From Dryocola boscaweniae (GTDB taxonomy: Bacteria > Pseudomonadota > Gammaproteobacteria > Enterobacterales > Enterobacteriaceae): DNA of 64,000 bases. The notes beneath the pieces were generated by a model that ran no database searches, was not told where the DNA came from, and worked only from the letters and a program-made list of their open reading frames with translations. Numbering within the stretch: position 1 is the stretch's first letter; each line of letters begins with the position of its first letter. The position numbers were made by a program, and so were the translations under genes. Positions 30,910-39,051 of this stretch are shown one piece after another. The stretch covers positions 248,001 through 312,000 of the forward strand of contig NZ_JALHAP010000079.1 in NCBI RefSeq assembly GCF_025215095.1. The letters run 5' to 3'.

Positions 30910-33537
30910 ATGAGCAAGAGCACCGCTGAGATCCGTCAGGCGTTTCTCGATTTTTTCCATAGTAAAGGTCACCAGGTTGTAGCTAGCAGCTCCCTGGTTC
31001 CGAATAACGATCCGACTTTGCTGTTTACCAACGCCGGGATGAACCAGTTCAAGGATGTTTTCCTGGGCCTCGACAAGCGTAATTATTCCCGTGCTACAAC
31101 GTCTCAACGTTGTGTGCGCGCGGGCGGTAAGCACAACGATCTGGAAAATGTCGGTTACACCGCACGTCATCATACTTTCTTCGAAATGCTGGGTAACTTC
31201 AGCTTCGGTGACTACTTCAAACATGACGCTATCAACTTCGCATGGGAACTCCTGACCGGCGAACAATGGTTCAATTTGCCAAAAGATCGTCTGTGGGTAA
31301 CCGTATACGAAACCGATGACGAAGCCTTTGAAATCTGGGAAAAAGAAGTTGGCGTTCCGCGTGAGCGCATAATTCGCATTGGCGATAATAAAGGCGCGGC
31401 TTACGCATCTGATAACTTCTGGCAGATGGGCGATACAGGTCCTTGCGGCCCGTGCACCGAGATTTTCTTCGATCATGGCGATCATATCTGGGGCGGCCCT
31501 CCGGGTAGCGCCGAAGAAGACGGCGATCGCTATATCGAAATCTGGAACATCGTTTTCATGCAGTTCAATCGCCAGCAGGACGGCACCATGCTGCCGCTGC
31601 CGAAACCGTCGGTTGATACCGGTATGGGTCTGGAGCGTATTGCTGCCGTGCTGCAGCACGTTAACTCCAACTACGAAATCGATCTGTTCAGCAAACTGAT
31701 TCAGTCTGTTGCCAAAGTGACCGGCGCGACAGATTTGTCCAGCAAGTCTCTGCGCGTTATTGCCGACCATATTCGTTCTTGCGCCTTCCTTGTTGCCGAT
31801 GGTGTTACGCCATCTAACGAAGGCCGTGGCTATGTTCTGCGTCGTATCATTCGCCGTGCGGTGCGCCACGGCAACATGCTTGGCGCGAAAGAGACTTTCT
31901 TCTACAAGCTGGTTGGCCCGCTGATTGGCGTCATGGGATCTGCCGGTGACGAACTAAAAGATCAGCAGGCGCTGGTTGAACAGGTTCTGAAAACGGAAGA
32001 AGAGCAGTTTGCCCGTACTCTGGAACGTGGTCTGGCGCTGCTGGATGAAGAGCTGGCAAATCTGCAGGGCGACACCCTGGACGGCGAAACAGCCTTCCGC
32101 CTGTATGACACCTATGGCTTCCCGGTTGACCTGACGGCGGATGTTTGCCGCGAGCGCAATCTGAAAGTAGACGAAGCGGGTTTTGAAGCCGCAATGGAAG
32201 AGCAGCGCCGCCGTGCGCGCGAATCCAGTGGTTTCGGCGCGGACTACAACAGCATGATCCGCGTGGATTCTGCTTCAGCCTTTAAAGGCTACGATAGCCT
32301 GGATTTGAACGCAAAAGTGACCGCGCTATTTGTTGACGGTCAATCTGTTGCGCAGATTGAAGCAGGCCAGGAAGCGGTAGTCGTGCTGGATGAAACTCCG
32401 TTCTACGGCGAATCCGGTGGCCAGGTAGGCGATAAAGGCGCAATCAAAGGCAACGGCATTGACTTCGCTGTTAGCGATACTCAGAAATATGGCCAGGCGA
32501 TTGGACATCTGGGCAAGCTGACAAGCGGCGTGCTGAAAGTGAACGACAGCGTGAAAGCTGAAGTAGATGAGGCCCGCCGGGCACGTATTCGTCTGAATCA
32601 CTCAGCTACGCACCTGCTGCATGCCGCCCTGCGTCAGGTACTCGGTACGCACGTTGCGCAGAAGGGGTCTTTGGTTAACGACAAAGGCTTGCGTTTTGAC
32701 TTCTCGCATTTTGAAGCGATGAAGCCGAGCGAAGTCCGCGCTGTAGAAGATATCGTCAATGCCCAGATTCGCCGTAACCTGCCAATCGAAACCAACGTAA
32801 TGGATCTCGAAGCGGCGAAAGCGAAGGGAGCAATGGCGCTGTTCGGCGAGAAATATGATGACCACGTGCGTGTGTTAAGCATGGGCGATTTCTCAACCGA
32901 GCTTTGCGGCGGTACTCATGCCAGCCGTACCGGCGATATCGGCCTGTTCCGCATCGTTGCTGAATCAGGGACGGCGGCAGGCGTGCGTCGTATTGAGGCG
33001 GTAACGGGCGAAGGCGCACTGGCTAATCTGCATGCGCAAAGCGACCAGTTGCATGACATCGCTCAACTGCTTAAAGGTGACAGCCAGAATCTGAACGAGA
33101 AAGTGCGTTCTGTGCTGGAGCGTACCCGCCAGCTTGAGAAAGAATTGCAGCAGTTAAAAGAGCAGCAAGCTTCACAGGAAAGCGCAAATCTTTCCAGTAA
33201 AGCAACAGAAGTGAAAGGCGTGAAATTGCTGGTAAGCGAGCTGAGCAACGTTGAACCGAAGATGTTGCGTACCATGGTTGACGATCTGAAAAATCAGCTT
33301 GGCTCAGCGGTAATCGTTCTGGCCACCGTGTCAGAAGGTAAGGTTTCTCTGATTGCTGGTGTCTCCAAAGATGTGACTGACCGCGTAAAGGCGGGGGAAC
33401 TGGTGGGGATGGTTGCACAGCAGGTCGGAGGCAAGGGTGGCGGTCGTCCAGATATGGCTCAAGCGGGTGGCACAGACGCGGCTGCCTTGCCTGGCGCGCT
33501 GTCCGGCGTGGAAGCCTGGGTCACGGCTAGACTCTAA
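30910..33537 (+). CDS. alaS: Alanyl-tRNA synthetase
   Basis: AlaS charges tRNA-Ala and edits mischarged serine and glycine. The 875-residue class II enzyme has the N-terminal aminoacylation domain ([27 protein letters not shown]), the editing domain with [12 protein letters not shown] (about 563) and [13 protein letters not shown], and a C-terminal C-Ala domain ([15 protein letters not shown]). GTAAAC (30831) and GTTTAC (30873) flank the presumed transcription start as a distant inverted pair. E. coli AlaRS represses its own gene through a palindrome at the start site. Confidence 0.98.
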   Translation: MSKSTAEIRQAFLDFFHSKGHQVVASSSLVPNNDPTLLFTNAGMNQFKDVFLGLDKRNYSRATTSQRCVRAGGKHNDLENVGYTARHHTFFEMLGNFSFGDYFKHDAINFAWELLTGEQWFNLPKDRLWVTVYETDDEAFEIWEKEVGVPRERIIRIGDNKGAAYASDNFWQMGDTGPCGPCTEIFFDHGDHIWGGPPGSAEEDGDRYIEIWNIVFMQFNRQQDGTMLPLPKPSVDTGMGLERIAAVLQHVNSNYEIDLFSKLIQSVAKVTGATDLSSKSLRVIADHIRSCAFLVADGVTPSNEGRGYVLRRIIRRAVRHGNMLGAKETFFYKLVGPLIGVMGSAGDELKDQQALVEQVLKTEEEQFARTLERGLALLDEELANLQGDTLDGETAFRLYDTYGFPVDLTADVCRERNLKVDEAGFEAAMEEQRRRARESSGFGADYNSMIRVDSASAFKGYDSLDLNAKVTALFVDGQSVAQIEAGQEAVVVLDETPFYGESGGQVGDKGAIKGNGIDFAVSDTQKYGQAIGHLGKLTSGVLKVNDSVKAEVDEARRARIRLNHSATHLLHAALRQVLGTHVAQKGSLVNDKGLRFDFSHFEAMKPSEVRAVEDIVNAQIRRNLPIETNVMDLEAAKAKGAMALFGEKYDDHVRVLSMGDFSTELCGGTHASRTGDIGLFRIVAESGTAAGVRRIEAVTGEGALANLHAQSDQLHDIAQLLKGDSQNLNEKVRSVLERTRQLEKELQQLKEQQASQESANLSSKATEVKGVKLLVSELSNVEPKMLRTMVDDLKNQLGSAVIVLATVSEGKVSLIAGVSKDVTDRVKAGELVGMVAQQVGGKGGGRPDMAQAGGTDAAALPGALSGVEAWVTARL

Positions 33538-33543
33538 GTCAAA

Positions 33544-33691
33544 ATAAAGTGTAAGCGGGGCCAGCGTCGTTTTGTGAGCTGGCGCCCGAACATTTACACA
33601 CTATCGATAATGATAAAGTCAGGTTGAAGTTGAGTATATCGGCTAAACTTAGTCATAACAGAATGTAATGCCGTGACTGCTTACACTTTAT
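33544..33691. repeat. 13-bp inverted repeat pair framing the alaS-csrA interval
   Basis: ATAAAGTGTAAGC at 33544-33556 and its exact reverse complement at 33679-33691 are 122 bp apart. Between them lies a smaller GCCAGC/GCTGGC hairpin at 33560-33583. An RNA reading through from alaS could fold the whole interval into one stem. Function unknown. Confidence 0.6.
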
Positions 33692-33784
33692 GTGTTTGTC
33701 ATCGCTTACTTTTTGGCGTTATATGATGGATAATGCCGGGATACGCCAGAGACCCGACTCTTTTAATCTTTCAAGGAGCAAAGA

Positions 33785-33970
33785 ATGCTTATTCTGACTC
33801 GTCGAGTTGGTGAGACCCTCATGATTGGGGATGAGGTGACCGTGACTGTGCTTGGGGTAAAAGGCAACCAGGTTCGTATTGGTGTGAACGCCCCGAAAGA
33901 AGTCTCTGTACACCGCGAAGAGATCTACCAACGTATCCAGGCTGAAAAATCGCAACAAACGAGTTACTAA
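33785..33970 (+). CDS. csrA: Carbon storage regulator CsrA
   Basis: CsrA is a dimeric RNA-binding protein that represses or stabilises target mRNAs and is titrated by CsrB and CsrC. The 61-residue protein reads [20 protein letters not shown] and contains the RNA-contact residues of the first strand and R44 in [18 protein letters not shown] lies seven bases before the ATG. Length and position between alaS and serV match E. coli exactly. Confidence 0.98.
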   Translation: MLILTRRVGETLMIGDEVTVTVLGVKGNQVRIGVNAPKEVSVHREEIYQRIQAEKSQQTSY

Positions 33971-33977
33971 AGTTACT

Positions 33978-34012
33978 GCGTCTCGCTAGTCATTAGCGAG
34001 GCGCTCCTTTTA
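33978..34012 (+). terminator. Terminator of csrA
   Basis: CTCGCTA and TAGCGAG (33982-34000) form a hairpin with a five-base loop, followed by GCGCTCCTTTT. The T tract is short and slightly displaced, so strength is uncertain. Confidence 0.65.
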
Positions 34013-34203
34013 TCTCCCTTCTTTTACAGTCTTACCTCCATTGTCTCTCCTGAACTATTCTGTCCGCTCGCTTTACTGCGAGAAACTTCGCATGTTTTTT
34101 TCTGGAAACGCGATCTTGCCTGTTGATAAAACACTCTTTTTGTCTCCAAATTATGCGAATCGGATGTGATTTGTGCAATCGATAGCGAGTCGGGAAAAAT
34201 TGT

Positions 34204-34231
34204 TTGACTTATAAGTCCCAGAAAGTAATAT
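34204..34231 (+). promoter_or_regulatory. Promoter of the serV-arg tRNA operon
   Basis: TTGACT (34204-34209), a 16-bp spacer and TAATAT (34226-34231) are followed by the GC-rich discriminator GTGCGCC, typical of stable-RNA promoters under stringent control. It lies 60 bp ahead of the tRNA-Ser gene. The rest of the 322-bp csrA-tRNA gap holds the csrA terminator and no other feature I can support. Confidence 0.75.
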
Positions 34232-34292
34232 GTGCGCCACGCAGCGACGAGAAGCTCTCACGAGTAACTTGAAGCACTCGCAAGAGGCGTGT

Positions 34293-34385
34293 GGTGAGGT
34301 GGCCGAGAGGCTGAAGGCGCTCCCCTGCTAAGGGAGTATGCGGTCAAAAGCTGCATCCGGGGTTCGAATCCCCGCCTCACCGCCA
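34293..34385 (+). tRNA. serV: tRNA-Ser (anticodon GCU)
   Basis: This 93-base class II tRNA folds with acceptor arms GGTGAGG/CCTCACC, anticodon loop CTGCTAA (anticodon GCT at 34327-34329), a long variable arm and an encoded GCCA end. It reads AGU and AGC codons. It has the E. coli serV position, ahead of the arginine tRNA cluster. Confidence 0.98.
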
Positions 34386-34389
34386 TTTT

Positions 34390-34466
34390 GCATCCGTAGC
34401 TCAGCTGGATAGAGTACTCGGCTACGAACCGAGCGGTCGGAGGTTCGAATCCTCCCGGATGCACCA
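34390..34466 (+). tRNA. argV: tRNA-Arg (anticodon ACG), copy 1
   Basis: This is a 77-base tRNA with acceptor GCATCCG/CGGATGC, anticodon loop CTACGAA (ACG, read as ICG), TTCGAATCC T-arm and encoded CCA. It follows serV by four bases, so both come from one transcript. The gene letter is by analogy with the E. coli argV/Y/Z/Q cluster. Confidence 0.97.
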
Positions 34467-34529
34467 TATATTTCGATGTTGCGGCAGGTTGAGCGACATT
34501 GAGTCGGCAGTAAAAAGCAGTGCCCCTGT

Positions 34530-34606
34530 GCATCCGTAGCTCAGCTGGATAGAGTACTCGGCTACGAACCGAGCGGTCGGAGGTTCGAATCCTCCCGGAT
34601 GCACCA
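34530..34606 (+). tRNA. argY: tRNA-Arg (anticodon ACG), copy 2
   Basis: The 77 bases are identical to copy 1, including the CCA end. It lies 63 bp after copy 1. The spacer ends in AAAAAGCAGTGCCCC, nearly repeated before copy 3, which marks tandem duplication. Confidence 0.97.
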
Positions 34607-34674
34607 TCCTTCTTCAGAATTGTTAAGCTTTCTTAACGGTGCTGAGTCAGAAGTACAAAGCAGTGCCCCCTGAT

Positions 34675-34751
34675 GCATCCGTAGCTCAGCTGGATAGAGT
34701 ACTCGGCTACGAACCGAGCGGTCGGAGGTTCGAATCCTCCCGGATGCACCA
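34675..34751 (+). tRNA. argZ: tRNA-Arg (anticodon ACG), copy 3
   Basis: A third identical 77-base copy. E. coli K-12 carries four in this cluster; only three are present here. The spacer before it repeats the GAGTC and AAAGCAGTGCCCC elements of the previous spacer. Confidence 0.97.
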
Positions 34752-34909
34752 TATTGCTCCCCCTTCTGTATTTCCCGTTCTTCTCCAGCAAGTGCTAATC
34801 ATCCGCTTACAAAACATTCACCCTTTGCGCTAACGCCGTCACAGTAAGCGACAATTTTACCTGTTTACGCTAAAGTAACGCCTCGACATTTGGTGATGTG
34901 AGGGATGAG

Positions 34910-35476
34910 ATGTACGAACGTTACGACGGGTTAATTTTCGATATGGACGGGACCATCCTCGATACCGAACCAACGCATCGCAAGGCATGGCGTGAGACAT
35001 TGTCTCGTTACGACATGCAGTTTGATGAACAGGCTATGGTGGCGTTGAACGGTTCTCCAACCTGGCGCATCGCGCAGGTCATTATTGAAAGTCATCAGGC
35101 CAGTCTCGATCCGCATCTTCTGGCGCAGGAAAAAACGCAGGCGGTGAGAACTATGCTGCTTGATACCGTGCGTCCTCTGCCGTTGATTGACGTAGTGAAG
35201 TCCTGGCACGGCCGTCGTCCAATGTCTGTCGGTACAGGCAGCGAAAGCGATATCGCCGAAGCGCTGCTAAATCATCTTGGTTTACGACGCTACTTCACGG
35301 CTGTCGTCGCCGCCGATCATGTTAAAAAGCACAAACCTTTTCCCGATACATTCTTACTGTGCGCCGAGCTGATGGGTGTTGCGCCCGAGAAGTGCGTAGT
35401 GTTTGAAGACGCTGACTTTGGGCTGGAAGCGGCTCGGGCGGCAGGCATGGCCGGTGTGGATGTTCGCTTACTGTGA
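34910..35476 (+). CDS. yqaB: Fructose-1-phosphate/6-phosphogluconate phosphatase YqaB (HAD family)
   Basis: This 188-residue HAD-superfamily phosphatase has motif I FDMDGTILDTEP (nucleophile Asp), motif II MSVGTGSES, a lysine in KKHKPFPDTF (motif III) and VFEDADFGLEAARAAGM (motif IV). The E. coli orthologue dephosphorylates fructose-1-phosphate and related sugars. The ATG at 34910 matches E. coli; four upstream in-frame codons are not conserved. The stop codon overlaps the GTG start of yqaA. Confidence 0.94.
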   Translation: MYERYDGLIFDMDGTILDTEPTHRKAWRETLSRYDMQFDEQAMVALNGSPTWRIAQVIIESHQASLDPHLLAQEKTQAVRTMLLDTVRPLPLIDVVKSWHGRRPMSVGTGSESDIAEALLNHLGLRRYFTAVVAADHVKKHKPFPDTFLLCAELMGVAPEKCVVFEDADFGLEAARAAGMAGVDVRLL

Positions 35477-35901
35477 GTGACATATTGTCACTGGCTTCTT
35501 TGTTCACCAGTAGCTTTCTCAGCGCCACCTTGCTTCCCGGCAGTTCAGAAGCCGTCCTGGTCGCTTTACTGGTGGCAGGTGTTGGCCCGACCTGGTTACT
35601 TATTTTAATAGCAACAATGGGTAATAGCCTGGGTGGGCTGACTAACGTTATTCTGGGACGTTTTTTCCCGCAGCGTAAACAGTCCCGCTTGCAGGGAAAA
35701 GCAACCGCCTGGCTGACTCGATTTGGTCCGGCTGCTTTATTACTGAGTTGGTTGCCTTTAATTGGCGATCTGTTGTGCCTGCTTGCCGGATGGCTACGTC
35801 TGGCGTGGGGACCAGTAATTTTCTTTTTATGCCTTGGTAAAGCGATTCGCTACATCGTTGTTGCGGCTGCAACGGTACAAGGCATGGCGTGGTGGCAATA
35901 A
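35473..35901 (+). CDS. yqaA: DedA-like inner-membrane protein YqaA
   Basis: This 142-residue membrane protein of the SNARE-associated/VTT (DedA-like) family has the motif FLSATLLPGSSEAVLV near the N-terminus and GNSLGGLTNVILGRFFP, with about four hydrophobic segments. It starts with GTG, overlapping the yqaB stop (GTGA). Function is unknown; DedA relatives are linked to membrane homeostasis and lipid-carrier handling. Confidence 0.9.
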   Translation: MSDILSLASLFTSSFLSATLLPGSSEAVLVALLVAGVGPTWLLILIATMGNSLGGLTNVILGRFFPQRKQSRLQGKATAWLTRFGPAALLLSWLPLIGDLLCLLAGWLRLAWGPVIFFLCLGKAIRYIVVAAATVQGMAWWQ

Positions 35902-35977
35902 TTGAGGGCGCGAACGTTCATCGTGAGCTTTTACAATTATGCTTAATAAAAATGAATTCGACAGGCGGGAGGTCAAT

Positions 35978-37534
35978 TTGATCCCGGACGTATCACAGGC
36001 GCTGGCCTGGCTGGAAAAGCATCCTCAGGTAGTCAAAGGCATTCGACGTGGTCTTGAACGCGAAACATTGCGGGTTACGCCGACAGGCGAGCTGGCAACG
36101 ACAGGGCACCCGGAAAGCCTCGGCTCAGCGCTGACACATAAATGGATCACAACAGACTTCGCCGAAGCCCTGCTGGAATTTATTACCCCGGTAGATGGCG
36201 ACATCGACCATATGCTGACCTTCATGCGCGATATTCATCGCCATGTCGCACGTGAGCTGGGTGATGAGCGCATGTGGCCGCTAAGTATGCCGTGCTATAT
36301 CGATGATGGTCAGAACATTGAACTGGCGCAGTATGGCTCGTCTAACACGGGGCGTATGAAAACGCTGTACCGCGAAGGTCTGAAGAACCGCTACGGCGCG
36401 TTGATGCAGACTATTTCCGGCGTGCATTACAATTTCTCGCTGCCTCTGGAGTTCTGGCAGGCGCGTCTTGGCGTGCAGGATGCGCAAAGCGGCAAAGAAC
36501 AGATTTCAGCCGGGTATTTCCGTCTGATTCGTAACTACTACCGTTTTGGCTGGATAATTCCCTATCTGTTTGGGGCATCGCCGGCGATTTGCTCGTCATT
36601 CCTGCAGGGCAAAGAAAGCTCGCTGCCGTTTGAGAAAACCGACTGTGGCATGCATTACCTGCCGTATGCGACTTCCCTGCGCCTGAGCGACTTAGGCTAT
36701 ACCAACAAATCGCAAAGCAATCTCGGCATCACGTTCAACGATTTGAACACATACGTTGCCGGGCTTAAAAAGGCGATTAAAACTCCGTCTGAAGAGTATG
36801 CGCGCATTGGTCTTGAGAAAGACGGCAAGCGTCTGCAGATCAACACTAACGTACTGCAGATCGAAAATGAGCTTTATGCGCCGATCCGTCCGAAACGCGT
36901 AACTCGTAAAGACGAATCACCATCAGACGCGCTGCTGCGCGGCGGTATTGAATACATTGAAGTCCGCTCGCTGGACATCAACCCGTTCTCCCCGATTGGA
37001 ATGGACGAACAGCAGATTCGCTTCCTTGACCTGTTTATGATCTGGTGCGTGCTGGCTGATGCCCCGGAAATGAGCAGCGATGAGCTGCTTTGTACGCGCA
37101 CCAACTGGAATCGAGTGATTCTGGAAGGTCGCAAGCCGGGCCTGATGCTTGGCGTAGGGTGCGGAGCCACGCAACATCCTTTGTCCAAAGTGGGCAAAGA
37201 TTTGTTCGCAGATTTACGTCGCGTGGCGGAAACGCTGGACAGCATTGCTGGAAATGATGAATACCAACAGGTGTGCGATCGGCTGGTCGCCTGTTTCGAC
37301 GATCCTGAACTGACGTATTCAGCACGCATTCTGCGATCTATGATTGATAATGGCATTGGCGGCACCGGCCTTGCCCTGGCGGAGCAGTATCGTCAGATGT
37401 TGATCGGCGAGCCGCTGGAGATTTTGACGTCGGACGTACTGCAGCAGGAGCATGATGCATCCTGGCAGCGCCAGCGTGAGAGAGAAGCCAGCGATACCGA
37501 GCCGTTTGATACCTGGCTTGAGAAACAGGCTTAG
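35978..37534 (+). CDS. gshA: Glutamate-cysteine ligase
   Basis: GshA makes gamma-glutamylcysteine, the first and rate-limiting step of glutathione synthesis. I placed the start at TTG 35978, seven bases after GGGAGG, giving a 518-residue protein beginning (M)[16 protein letters not shown]. coli gshA also starts at TTG and is 518 residues long, whereas the upstream ATG at 35939 would add 13 residues not in the family. Motifs include [26 protein letters not shown] and [14 protein letters not shown]. Confidence 0.95.
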   Translation: MIPDVSQALAWLEKHPQVVKGIRRGLERETLRVTPTGELATTGHPESLGSALTHKWITTDFAEALLEFITPVDGDIDHMLTFMRDIHRHVARELGDERMWPLSMPCYIDDGQNIELAQYGSSNTGRMKTLYREGLKNRYGALMQTISGVHYNFSLPLEFWQARLGVQDAQSGKEQISAGYFRLIRNYYRFGWIIPYLFGASPAICSSFLQGKESSLPFEKTDCGMHYLPYATSLRLSDLGYTNKSQSNLGITFNDLNTYVAGLKKAIKTPSEEYARIGLEKDGKRLQINTNVLQIENELYAPIRPKRVTRKDESPSDALLRGGIEYIEVRSLDINPFSPIGMDEQQIRFLDLFMIWCVLADAPEMSSDELLCTRTNWNRVILEGRKPGLMLGVGCGATQHPLSKVGKDLFADLRRVAETLDSIAGNDEYQQVCDRLVACFDDPELTYSARILRSMIDNGIGGTGLALAEQYRQMLIGEPLEILTSDVLQQEHDASWQRQREREASDTEPFDTWLEKQA

Positions 37535-37542
37535 CACAAAAG

Positions 37543-37617
37543 AAAATGGCCACAATCAATGTGGCCAAAATATTCATCTCTGAAGACAGGGATGATGATA
37601 ACAAATGCGCGTCTTTC
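37543..37617 (-). ncRNA. micA: Small RNA MicA
   Basis: MicA is an Hfq-dependent, sigma-E-controlled RNA that blocks ompA and other envelope mRNAs. Read on the minus strand, the region begins GAAAGACGCGCATTTG and continues through TTATCATCATCCCTG, the ompA-pairing part known from E. coli. It ends in a TGGCCACA/TGTGGCCA terminator with TTTTCTTTT. The terminator loop and a few internal bases differ from E. coli. Upstream, TGAACC and GTCTCA could be a sigma-E -35/-10 pair. It lies between gshA and luxS as in E. coli. Confidence 0.92.
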
Positions 37618-37689
37618 AATTATTGAGACGCGTATTAAATAGAATGGTTCATTTTATTTTAAAAAAAATCACTTATCGGAGGTGACCAG

Positions 37690-38205
37690 ATGCCGTTGTT
37701 GGATAGCTTCACAGTCGACCATACTCGCATGGGCGCGCCAGCAGTGCGTGTAGCCAAGACGATGCACACGCCGCATGGCGATACCATCACCGTGTTTGAC
37801 CTGCGCTTTTGTGTCCCGAACAAGGAAGTGATGCCGGAAAAAGGGATCCACACGTTGGAACATTTATTCGCAGGCTTCATGCGGGACCATCTCAACGGTA
37901 ACGGTGTCGAGATCATCGATATTTCGCCAATGGGCTGCCGTACCGGCTTTTACATGAGCCTGATCGGCGTGCCGGACGAAACCCGCGTGGCCGATGCATG
38001 GAAAGCGGCGATGGAAGATGTGCTGAAAGTGAAAGAGCAAAACCAGATCCCTGAGCTGAACGTGTATCAATGTGGGACTTACCACATGCACTCATTGCAG
38101 GAAGCGCAGGATATCGCGCGCCATATCCTTGAGCACGGCGTTAGCGTCAACAGCAATGACGAACTGGCGTTGCCGAAAGAGAAACTCAAAGAGCTGCATA
38201 TCTAG
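37690..38205 (+). CDS. luxS: S-ribosylhomocysteine lyase
   Basis: LuxS cleaves S-ribosylhomocysteine to homocysteine and DPD, the precursor of autoinducer-2. The 171-residue protein has metal ligands in [15 protein letters not shown] and CGTYHMHS and the catalytic cysteine in [16 protein letters not shown] precedes the ATG. It is divergent from MicA and followed by a terminator. Confidence 0.98.
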   Translation: MPLLDSFTVDHTRMGAPAVRVAKTMHTPHGDTITVFDLRFCVPNKEVMPEKGIHTLEHLFAGFMRDHLNGNGVEIIDISPMGCRTGFYMSLIGVPDETRVADAWKAAMEDVLKVKEQNQIPELNVYQCGTYHMHSLQEAQDIARHILEHGVSVNSNDELALPKEKLKELHI

Positions 38206-38216
38206 TTCTTTGGATC

Positions 38217-38247
38217 GTAAAAAGGAGCCATGTGGCTCCTTTTTTTA
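38217..38247 (+). terminator. Rho-independent terminator of luxS
   Basis: AAAAAGGAGCCA, loop TG, then TGGCTCCTTTTTTT form a classic terminator just after luxS. Confidence 0.9.
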
Positions 38248-38292
38248 TATCTGGCGTATGCTATCTTCATCTTTTTATTCAGAAATAAAATT

Positions 38293-39051
38293 ATGTCAAC
38301 CTCGCTTCAGTTCAGCTTCGCCACACGTCCGCTGGTGCCTTTCGCCCATGATTATTCCCATGGGGCGGCGGAGCCGTGGCACAGCCATGACTGCGCGCAA
38401 TTACTGCATACGTTAAGCGGTGTGGCGCGGGTTGAAACGGAGCAGGGCCACTGGGTCGTACCACCCGGCCGTGGCGTCTGGCTTCCTGCGGGAACGCGGC
38501 ATCGGCTTCATGTGACGGGGAACGTCGCCGCCCGAACATTGTTTGTCGATCCCTATGCGCGAGCAGATTTACCCTCTGTGTGTCAGGTTGTGCAGGTATC
38601 CGCGCTTCTGAGAGAGCTGATCGTTACCTCGCTAGAATTACCTGAAGAATACGCCGCCGGCAGCAGAGAAGAGCGGATCTACGAGCTGATTCTCGATGAG
38701 ATCCGCGTCATGACGGTGCTGCCGTTTAACCTGCCGGAACCTGAGACTCCGGCGTTGCAGAGATTATGTCGACAGATTCAGGCTGAACCCGGCAGGCCGT
38801 GGACGACGGATCTTGCGGCCACGCAGCTTAATGTTAGTCAGCGAACCCTGCTGCGCCATTTTCGCCAGCAAACCGGTCTGGCGTACAGCGAATGGGTGCG
38901 GCGGGCAAGGCTGATGGAGGCTTTAATCCGCCTTGCTCAGGGGCAACCGGTGCTTCGTGTAGCGCTGGACCTGGGATACGAAAGCCACAGCGCTTTCAGC
39001 GCGATGTTTCGCCGTATTCTCGGCGTCTCGCCTGGGAACTACTTTCTGTAG
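38293..39051 (+). CDS. AraC-family transcriptional regulator with cupin domain
   Basis: This 252-residue protein has an N-terminal cupin sensor domain (EPWHSHDCAQLLHTLSG, PPGRGVWLPAGTRHRLHV, about 20-95). A C-terminal AraC double helix-turn-helix spans about 155-250 (LNVSQRTLLRHFRQQTG, then ALDLGYESHSAFSAMFRRILG). I chose the ATG at 38293; an in-frame extension to 38230 reads through the luxS terminator. No gene in the usual luxS-emrB interval of E. coli corresponds. Its stop abuts the stop of the convergent isopropylmalate synthase gene. Target and ligand are unknown. Confidence 0.85.
   Translation: MSTSLQFSFATRPLVPFAHDYSHGAAEPWHSHDCAQLLHTLSGVARVETEQGHWVVPPGRGVWLPAGTRHRLHVTGNVAARTLFVDPYARADLPSVCQVVQVSALLRELIVTSLELPEEYAAGSREERIYELILDEIRVMTVLPFNLPEPETPALQRLCRQIQAEPGRPWTTDLAATQLNVSQRTLLRHFRQQTGLAYSEWVRRARLMEALIRLAQGQPVLRVALDLGYESHSAFSAMFRRILGVSPGNYFL

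Noticed and set aside
30811..31869. 352-codon open frame antisense to the start of alaS
   Set aside because: It covers the alaS promoter and coding region; no ribosome-binding site or family resemblance. Treated as a shadow.
34258..34607. Open frames antisense to the tRNA cluster, with peptides such as [15 protein letters not shown]
   Set aside because: These peptides are a known artefact of translating tRNA genes on the wrong strand. The repeats in them only reflect the identical tRNA-Arg copies.
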